Below, in pieces: positions 1 to 4,854 of a stretch of DNA of 8,312 nt (the stretch's first letter is position 1; every line of letters starts with the position of its first letter). The notes beneath the pieces are model-generated. The model made no database searches and was not told where the DNA came from. It worked only from the letters and a program-made list of their open reading frames with translations. The position numbers and the translations under genes were made by a program. The stretch lies in contig CAZICK010000121.1 of the NCBI GenBank assembly GCA_964537505.1, forward strand, positions 1 to 8,312. The letters are read 5' to 3'. Origin of the DNA: DAINBT01 sp036732785. GTDB taxonomy: Bacteria; Planctomycetota; Phycisphaerae; Sedimentisphaerales; SM23-30.

Positions 1-85
1 TGATGCCTGCGTCAAAAGTGTTTGTCTGGAAAAAATCTTCATAAATTATGATAAATTCAGGTATTTACGGCAATTTTAAGGTTGA
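1..85. other. AT-rich left edge, no gene
   Basis: No reading frame here continues the transposase remnant that follows; its frame is closed by TAA at 77-79 and TGA at 83-85. The only structure I see is a 13-bp palindrome, TCATAA-A-TTATGA (39-51), too small and AT-rich to assign. The stretch probably represents the sequence into which the transposase remnant was joined or from which it was cut. Confidence 0.5.
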
Positions 86-109
86 CATGCGGATATGGCT
101 ATGTATAAT
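82..109 (+). promoter_or_regulatory. Consensus-like sigma70 boxes within the transposase remnant
   Basis: TTGACA (82-87) and TATAAT (104-109) are both perfect consensus hexamers separated by 16 bp. The -35 box lies at the left boundary of the transposase remnant, and the -10 box lies inside its codons for M-Y-N. If active, it would transcribe rightward through the remnant and antisense into the 3' end of the peptidase gene. It could equally be chance, since the -10 box is coding sequence of the former transposase. No intact gene lies downstream on this strand. Confidence 0.3.
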
Positions 110-352
110 GAACGTTATAAAATTCGCGGCGGCATCGAAGGGACCAACAGCGGATTGAAACGCAGAGTCGGGTTGGGCCGATTGCGGGTGCGAGGCCGAC
201 CGGCGGTTTTTCACGCGATTTATTTTAAGATTGCCGGCTGGAATATTTTGCGGGCATCGGTCTGCGCGAAGATGCGTCAAATCGTATGGGAAAGGGCCAA
301 TATGGCCGTATTTTGTCTTGATTTTGTATTTTTAAGGATGACAATTGATTAA
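86..352 (+). pseudogene. C-terminal remnant of a DDE transposase
   Basis: This is the last part of a cut-and-paste insertion-sequence transposase, the enzyme that would excise and insert the element. The reading frame contains Y-K-I-R-G-G-I-E-G-T-N-S-G-L-K, which matches exactly the Y-(2)-R-(3)-E-(6)-K/R signature around the third catalytic acidic residue of IS4/IS5/IS1182-type DDE transposases. It continues with a basic GLGRLRVRGRP segment and FKIAGWNILRAS, typical of the C-terminus of such enzymes. The two catalytic Asp residues and everything upstream are missing, and the frame is closed by stops at 77 and 83, so the gene is truncated at its 5' side and cannot be functional. Similarity seems to begin near 86 (HADMAMYNERY); the first in-frame ATG is at 95. 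The stop TAA ends 6 bp before the convergent peptidase gene. The exact IS family is not settled, and no terminal inverted repeats are visible. Confidence 0.75.
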
Positions 353-358
353 GTACAA

Positions 359-3300
359 TCATTTTCCTGCCAGCCAGTTTCCGGCGAATAGAGTCAGATC
401 GTCCAGGTTTACACCGTCAAGATGGTTGATGTCGGCCCGGCCGCACCAGTTGTTGGCGGCGCTGCTGTTACAGCCGGTCTCCAGCCAGTGAGGTGCGAAC
501 ATGCCAAAATCGATCAGGTCCACCGAGCAGTTGAAATCCAGATCGCCGACATAAGCAAACTCGTAAACGCCCATATCGACGGTGGCGGTCTCGTCACAAT
601 CGCTGTCAACCAGTCTGGGGTTGCTGTCGAGATCCCAGGGGATATCTTCACCGGTATCGGTATCGCTGTCGAGGTCCTGGCTATCGCTCGGCAGTGCTGC
701 GTTACTGCCCTCGTCGATGCAGGGCGAACCGGACATCAACCAGTAGTTCCGCAGGGTCAGGTCGGCATTATCGGGATCGACAAAAAGCGGATCGGCGTTG
801 ATATTTTCAGTGCCCGCCCCCGTCCAGCCGCCCTGGACATCGCTGTAATTAATAGTGGTTGCGGAAGCAAAACCATCAGATATTTCATCGCCCTGACTGG
901 CACCGTTTTCCCATAGGATACAATTGGTCATAGTAACATCAGCCTCGTCATTGCGCAGCACGCCGCTGCCACCGGCTCCTGAATTGCCGCTGAAGGTACA
1001 GTTGGTTACTGTCCCCGCGGCGCGGGTGTAGGTATTGTATATCGCCCCCCCGCCAAAGCTGGTAGCCGAATTGGCGATGAACAGGCAGTTGGTCAAGTTT
1101 GCAGGCCTGTTGATGTTGGCTAACCCGCCGCCACTCTGGCCGGCTGAGTTGTCGATAAATATACAGTTGATCAGGGTCAGCGTTTGAGGATCCCAGCAGT
1201 TGTGGTATATCCCGCCACCCTGGCAACTGGCATCATTTCCGATGAAGGTGCAATTGATCAATGTTGGAGAGCTTTCGTAATTGTTTATTCCACCGCCATA
1301 AGTGTATTCGTCGGTCAGTGAGTTGTTGCTGAATGTACAGTCTATCAGGGTCGGGTTGCTGCGGTTATTGTACATGCCGCCGCCGCCATAACCGGTCGTA
1401 TTGTTGCTGATAGTACAGTTGCCAAAGACGGCGTCGGAATCATTAATAAGGCATATCCCTCCGCCGGAACGGCTTTCGGTGGCCGAGTTGCCGGTGATGG
1501 TGCAATAGCTTATGGTGGGACTGGCCTGTTCAAAGCAGCGTATCCCGCCGCCGTCGTTCTCGGTCGAGTTCCCGGTAATGGTGCAGTAGCTTATGGTGGG
1601 ACTGCTTAGCTCGCAATATATACCACCGCCATCAAACTCGGAATCACCGTTGGTGATGGTAAATCCGGTCAGCAGGCAATCGGAGTCCTCCCCGTTTTCG
1701 AATCGGACTGTGCAATCGTTTTTGCCGCCGTCGATAATTGTGGAAGCCACAATGGCCTGGTTGGCCGGATCAATGCTCGTTACGGTGATATTTTTCCCGT
1801 TGAAGTTGATGTTTTCATAGTAAGTGCCGGGGTTGACTATAACTGTGCTTGCCACTACCGCATCGATAGCTAACTGAATTGAGCTGAATGGGTATTCGGC
1901 TGTGCCGTTTTCGACCTCGCCGGCATCATCATCCACATATACCGTGCTGGGAGTAGTTACTTCAAAGTACATGCTGGAACTATTTTGGTCGTCGTGAGTG
2001 TAAATGTGAACGTTGCCGCTCCAAGCGCCGTCTGGTACGCGGCAATAGACGACCGTATCACTCCAGTTGGTTTGTCCACCGGGTACGCTGGCATGGGAAA
2101 ATACTACAGTCCCGGGTATAGTGTGGAAATTTTGGCCTTCGATTTTGATGTAGGAGCCGATAGGGCCAGAGGCCGGCGTAATATTGGTAATTTCCAGCAG
2201 TTCGCCATAAAAATCGATGCCCCAGATATTGCCTACAGTGGTGGTGTTCATGGTGGAGGTCGTCGTACTGACATTCTGGCTGGTAAAAGCATATCCGGTT
2301 ACCAACGGGCATACGCTGTACGTCTTGTTCGATTGCAGGTCGTCGAAGGCGTAAATACCATTGCTCCAGGATTTGGAGTTGGGTATCCAATACGCCTGGC
2401 CGCTAGGCTCGGCATAAACCAGGGGGCTATCGATGGGATCGCCGTTGTTGTCGAAGACTCGGCCGCTTATCATCTCGCCGTCTTCCACCGCTGTCGGGCG
2501 GATGTTGTAGATGGTTTCGTAGGTTTGGTTATACGTCCTGGGGGTGGTATCAACAGTGGGCAGATTGTACCATGCATTGTCGTCTCCGCCCCAACCCACA
2601 TTCACATGGTGGTACATGGTCCCCAGATTATAACCATATCCATCGCACACGACGGCATGTCCATAAGGGCCGTCTGACTGCCTGATGCCCAGGAAAACCG
2701 GATAGCCGCCGTCGAGATTGGGGTTTATCATCTTGTTCAAATTGGTTTGGGGGATAGAGTTCGGATAGTTGTTGCCCATGATGGCATTGGCATACTTGAA
2801 GGTGCTCTTTAATCCCAGGGTTGCGCTATACGTAAAAGCAATCGTCACGTCTCCGCTGTAATTGTAATGAGTGTATTCATCGTCATTTGGGCGCAGATCT
2901 GAGATACCCACCCCGGCATCGTGGCAAAGTGCCCCGATCGCTTGTCGCTCGACTTCAGGAAAATCGTCGCAATCGGGGATCAATACCATATTGGCCCAGT
3001 CGTACACCCCGCCGTTGCCATCGCCGCCGCGCGTATCTCGTTGAGTAACAGAACCATCAATTTTGATATCAAATGTGGTTTTGCCGATACCGGTATCAGG
3101 ATACTCATGATAGCGCATTATCTGGGCCAGGGCCGTCGCCGTACACCCGCAGTACCAGTGATTGGGTGTGTAATAAGCATAGCACCAAAAGCTACCACAT
3201 GCGGTGCGCTGGTTCCATTCGCTCTGCACCAGCGGAGCGATACGGACATCGTCAACTGAGCCAATGCCCGTCGTGCCAACATCGCCGCCTGAGTCGCCAT

Positions 3301-3787
3301 CGTCGCCTGAATCGCCATTGCCAGCGGACTGGATCAATTGGTTCCATTTGTTCTGTGCCGCCGAAGCTTGTTCGGTCATGGCTGTGAGCATCGGTTGTTG
3401 GATGTCCCGAACCGATGCGACCCGGTCCTTGAGGTCCAGGCTCACTAACGCTCTCAACGGATTATGGGGTGAGGGATCATAAGTACCTTTTTTGACGAAA
3501 CCGATGATCGGTTCTACTTTATCGTCCGCTGAGACAATCACGAAACCGCTTGGCTCCAGATAGACGATGTGATAAATCGGTTGGCCATCGTCATCCGTGT
3601 AGGTATCGACCTGCGCCACTTGGCTGCCCAGGGTTGTCTCCAGTGGCGTACTGTCAGCCTTGAGCCAGCCGCTGACCGCCAATTCTGCATGGTGAGCTGT
3701 GGTAAACCCGGCCCACAAACTGTTAACGCTAACCAACAGCACCGCCAGTAGAACAAAAATTTTGCCAATTGTTTTTATCCGTTTCAT
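359..3787 (-). CDS. Secreted C10 (streptopain-like) cysteine peptidase with TIG, beta-helix and dockerin-like domains
   Basis: A predicted exported protease of 1142 residues. Residues 1-26 form a signal peptide (basic start, h-region FVLLAVLLVSVNSLWA). Residues 27-155 resemble the streptopain propeptide, with GFVIVSADD at 81-89, and an Asp/Gly linker follows (156-174). The C10 catalytic domain spans about 184-430, with nucleophile Cys215 in CGCTATA, His377 in GHAVVCDGY and Trp399 in NVGWGG. After it come a carboxypeptidase-regulatory-like beta-sandwich (437-506), an IPT/TIG-like domain (531-610) and a right-handed beta-helix (615-1026). The helix has Cys repeating every 26-29 residues (735, 762, 791, 817, 846, 875, 901, 930, 956) beside GN and GGGI motifs, and closes with the SPCIDEGS and VDMGVYEF elements usual in choice-of-anchor-Q proteins. 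The C-terminus (1080-1139) is dockerin-like, with EF loops at 1082-1093 and 1119-1130. ATG at 3787 is preferred over in-frame GTG at 3799 because GGAGG (3797-3793) sits 5 nt before the ATG. The substrate is unknown. The catalytic residues look intact, so activity is plausible. Confidence 0.9.
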   Translation of the reverse strand: MKRIKTIGKIFVLLAVLLVSVNSLWAGFTTAHHAELAVSGWLKADSTPLETTLGSQVAQVDTYTDDDGQPIYHIVYLEPSGFVIVSADDKVEPIIGFVKKGTYDPSPHNPLRALVSLDLKDRVASVRDIQQPMLTAMTEQASAAQNKWNQLIQSAGNGDSGDDGDSGGDVGTTGIGSVDDVRIAPLVQSEWNQRTACGSFWCYAYYTPNHWYCGCTATALAQIMRYHEYPDTGIGKTTFDIKIDGSVTQRDTRGGDGNGGVYDWANMVLIPDCDDFPEVERQAIGALCHDAGVGISDLRPNDDEYTHYNYSGDVTIAFTYSATLGLKSTFKYANAIMGNNYPNSIPQTNLNKMINPNLDGGYPVFLGIRQSDGPYGHAVVCDGYGYNLGTMYHHVNVGWGGDDNAWYNLPTVDTTPRTYNQTYETIYNIRPTAVEDGEMISGRVFDNNGDPIDSPLVYAEPSGQAYWIPNSKSWSNGIYAFDDLQSNKTYSVCPLVTGYAFTSQNVSTTTSTMNTTTVGNIWGIDFYGELLEITNITPASGPIGSYIKIEGQNFHTIPGTVVFSHASVPGGQTNWSDTVVYCRVPDGAWSGNVHIYTHDDQNSSSMYFEVTTPSTVYVDDDAGEVENGTAEYPFSSIQLAIDAVVASTVIVNPGTYYENINFNGKNITVTSIDPANQAIVASTIIDGGKNDCTVRFENGEDSDCLLTGFTITNGDSEFDGGGIYCELSSPTISYCTITGNSTENDGGGIRCFEQASPTISYCTITGNSATESRSGGGICLINDSDAVFGNCTISNNTTGYGGGGMYNNRSNPTLIDCTFSNNSLTDEYTYGGGINNYESSPTLINCTFIGNDASCQGGGIYHNCWDPQTLTLINCIFIDNSAGQSGGGLANINRPANLTNCLFIANSATSFGGGAIYNTYTRAAGTVTNCTFSGNSGAGGSGVLRNDEADVTMTNCILWENGASQGDEISDGFASATTINYSDVQGGWTGAGTENINADPLFVDPDNADLTLRNYWLMSGSPCIDEGSNAALPSDSQDLDSDTDTGEDIPWDLDSNPRLVDSDCDETATVDMGVYEFAYVGDLDFNCSVDLIDFGMFAPHWLETGCNSSAANNWCGRADINHLDGVNLDDLTLFAGNWLAGK

Positions 3788-3923
3788 AGCCACCTCCACG
3801 GGATTATCAAATAACCCCTATCGACTCCGCAAAAGGTATAAACACCGGGACTCCGCGACCAAAATAGAGGCTCGCATTCCGTCCTGCTGAATTGCTGATC
3901 TCCAATGCTATTGACACTACTAC
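3788..3923 (-). promoter_or_regulatory. Structured 5' leader and ribosome binding site of the peptidase gene
   Basis: From the predicted transcription start near 3923 the peptidase mRNA would carry a leader of about 136 nt. GGAGG (3797-3793, read on the minus strand) lies 5 nt before ATG 3787 and decides the start codon. Two nucleotides upstream of it is a small hairpin (GGG-TTAT, loop TTG, ATAA-CCC, with one bulge; 3817-3800) that could affect access to the ribosome site. The 8-mer GCGGAGTC occurs twice in the same orientation (3830-3823 and 3856-3849), 26 bp apart, and a GCGA…CC/GG…TCGC stem lies further upstream. I do not recognise a known riboswitch class. Confidence 0.45.
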
Positions 3924-3929
3924 AGCAAC

Positions 3930-3958
3930 ATTCTATCACTTTTTTTAACGCGTGTCAA
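3930..3958 (-). promoter_or_regulatory. Sigma70-type promoter of the peptidase gene
   Basis: On the minus strand, TTGACA (3958-3953) and TAGAAT (3935-3930) are separated by exactly 17 bp. The -35 box is perfect and the -10 box matches five of six positions. The spacer contains a run of seven A. The expected start of transcription is near 3923, giving a leader of about 136 nt before the peptidase ATG. No other promoter of comparable quality is seen between here and the gene. Confidence 0.75.
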
Positions 3959-4248
3959 GCATTTTTGGATTTTCGATGGGTTTACACAGGTGTTCCAACC
4001 CGTTTACCGACCGTTAGTTATGGATGGAATCGTATGGTTATTGCCTTTTGTACCCATTGGGATGATATGAAAAGTTCTATTCTGACTTTCATATATACCC
4101 AATGGGTATCATTATGCCTGGCAGGGCCAATCGCAGGGTCTTGTGATTTATGTAAATACAACTTTCACTACCTGGCATTTTCATTCAGTATGGGTACATT
4201 ATCGCTATAAGCGGTTGTTTGTCCAGTCTCACCTTGGGCAGTGCAGGT
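3959..4248. other. Noncoding spacer upstream of the peptidase promoter
   Basis: No convincing gene is present. A 101-codon frame on the plus strand (3905-4210) has no Shine-Dalgarno, overlaps the peptidase promoter and the hairpin, and has unusual composition. The stretch holds the 4051-4108 hairpin described separately. It also holds a second partial copy of that hairpin's right arm (TATGGGTACATTAT, 4193-4206) and the heptamer CCTGGCA twice. Confidence 0.5.
4051..4108. repeat. Long interrupted inverted repeat (58 bp)
   Basis: The outer arms TACCCATTGGG (4051-4061) and CCCAATGGGTA (4098-4108) are perfect reverse complements. The inner arms ATATGAAA (4065-4072) and TTTCATAT (4087-4094) are too. 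They are separated by a 3/3 mismatched internal loop, and the apical loop is 14 nt. Nineteen base pairs can form in total. Neither strand has a T-run after the arms, so this is not an ordinary intrinsic terminator. It could be an operator, a small mobile repeat or part of an unrecognised RNA. The arrangement is directly visible; its role is unknown. Confidence 0.7.
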
Positions 4249-4295
4249 AGAAGTCAGAAGTTAGAAGTTAGAAGTTAGAAGTTAGAGGTCAGAAG
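4249..4295. repeat. Heptanucleotide tandem repeat (AGAAGTT)n
   Basis: Six consecutive 7-bp units are visible: AGAAGTC, four exact AGAAGTT, then AGAGGTC, followed by a partial AGAAG. Because the unit is not a multiple of three cut by stop-free coding sequence, and no gene reads through it, it is a noncoding short tandem repeat likely to vary in copy number. It sits immediately left of the GC-rich inverted-repeat block and marks the left boundary of that composite region. Confidence 0.85.
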
Positions 4296-4388
4296 AGCCG
4301 GTTGGCAGAGCGGCGCTGGCGGCAGGAGTGCCCTTGGGCGAGGGTTGGCTGATTCGGACCTCATCCTCGGCTCTGAAACTATCGGGGG

Positions 4389-4490
4389 TTTTGCCCCTTT
4401 CACTTCTTACGCCTTCATCATCGGCCCCATAGCCCTTCGGGCATTCTTGCGAGGGCCGATGCCGAGGCGACGAAGCTATCAGGGGCAAAA
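4389..4490. repeat. Nested inverted-repeat block, possible MITE-like or structured intergenic repeat
   Basis: Three inverted repeats are nested one inside another. The outer arms are TTTTGCCCCT (4389-4398) and AGGGGCAAAA (4481-4490). The middle arms are CATCGGCCC (4419-4427) and GGGCCGATG (4453-4461). The inner arms are GCCC-TTC-GGGC (4432-4442). A further pair, CCTCGGC (4365-4371) and GCCGAGG (4461-4467), offers an alternative fold. The segment GAARCTATCRGGGG also appears as a direct repeat at both sides (around 4375 and 4472). No transposase is present. The layout would fit a non-autonomous mobile repeat or a structured RNA, but neither is shown. A 68-codon minus-strand frame over it (4282-4488) has a low-complexity, non-protein-like composition. 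Confidence 0.6.
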
Positions 4491-4516
4491 AAGCCCAAGC
4501 GGTCTTTTGTATATAA

Positions 4517-4768
4517 TTGATTGTTATATGGATGAGAACCGAATATTCACTTGCCTATGGTATTGCCTTATCGATAGCAGTCCAGACGTTCATAAACGTC
4601 GGCATGACCATAGGTCTGATGCCGATAACCGGGCTAACACTGCCGTTTGTCAGTTACGGCGGCAGCAGTCTGCTTTCCAACTTCCTGGCCCTGGGCCTGC
4701 TGTTCAACGTTGCCCGCCGCCAGCCGCCCCACCAAATCGCCCGCCGATCTTTCGAGTTCGATAGCTAG
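4517..4768 (+). pseudogene. rodA: C-terminal fragment of a RodA/FtsW SEDS glycosyltransferase
   Basis: SEDS proteins polymerise peptidoglycan glycan strands in the inner membrane, RodA during elongation and FtsW at the division septum. The 83-codon frame carries the hallmark C-terminal block of the family: NVGMTIGLMPITGL, then LPFVSYGGSSLL and a last membrane helix ending in VARR. The Met in NVGM and the LMPITG run look more like RodA than FtsW, but the fragment is too short to be certain. A full protein has about 370-420 residues and ten membrane helices; only about the last two helices and the intervening loop are present. Recognisable similarity begins around 4541 and runs without a frameshift to an apparently natural end (SFEFDS, stop 4766-4768). 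The frame is closed upstream by TAA at 4514-4516. Loss of the N-terminal catalytic region means it cannot act. A complete copy should exist elsewhere in the genome. The left breakpoint lies just after the inverted-repeat block. Confidence 0.8.
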
Positions 4769-4787
4769 CTTTAGTGGCTCTCATCCA

Positions 4788-4827
4788 ATAAAGTTGGTAG
4801 AAAATAGTTCAAAAGCACCAACTTTAT
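4788..4827. repeat. 11-bp perfect inverted repeat downstream of the LEPR-XLL gene
   Basis: ATAAAGTTGGT (4788-4798) and ACCAACTTTAT (4817-4827) are perfect reverse complements around an 18-nt loop. The flanking AGTGG (4773-4777) and CCACT (4838-4842) could extend the structure after an internal mismatch. It lies 28 bp beyond the stop codon of the minus-strand gene at 4855, a position suitable for 3'-end formation or mRNA stabilisation. No U-run follows on the minus strand, so a classical intrinsic terminator is not supported. Confidence 0.6.
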
Positions 4828-4854
4828 GGAAGTTGAACCACTTTTATATAGTTC

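Noticed and set aside
295..307. GGCCA-ATA-TGGCC hairpin followed by T-rich sequence as a terminator
   Set aside because: The stem is only 5 bp, lies inside transposase codons, and the T-rich stretch is interrupted.
422..916. Plus-strand frame antisense to the peptidase 3' half, and a similar one at 1985-2677
   Set aside because: These are shadow frames of a GC-rich gene whose minus-strand frame has complete domain support.
3797..3799. GTG as the start of the peptidase
   Set aside because: It overlaps the Shine-Dalgarno that is ideally spaced for the ATG at 3787, and the signal peptide begins naturally at that ATG.
3911..3939. Plus-strand promoter TTGACA-N17-TATCAC as an annotated feature
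   Set aside because: The -10 box is weak (four of six) and no gene follows; kept only as part of a finding.
3905..4210. 101-codon plus-strand frame in the spacer
   Set aside because: No Shine-Dalgarno, it overlaps the peptidase promoter and the 4051-4108 hairpin, and its composition is unlike the neighbouring proteins.
4282..4488. 68-codon minus-strand frame over the inverted-repeat block
   Set aside because: Its sequence is dictated by the heptamer and nested repeats, it has no recognisable domain, and it lacks a ribosome site.
4345..4764. 139-codon plus-strand frame overlapping the rodA/ftsW fragment
   Set aside because: It reads the SEDS-coding segment in a different frame, giving a Pro/Arg/Gln-rich nonsense protein, while the 4517-4768 frame has clear family motifs.
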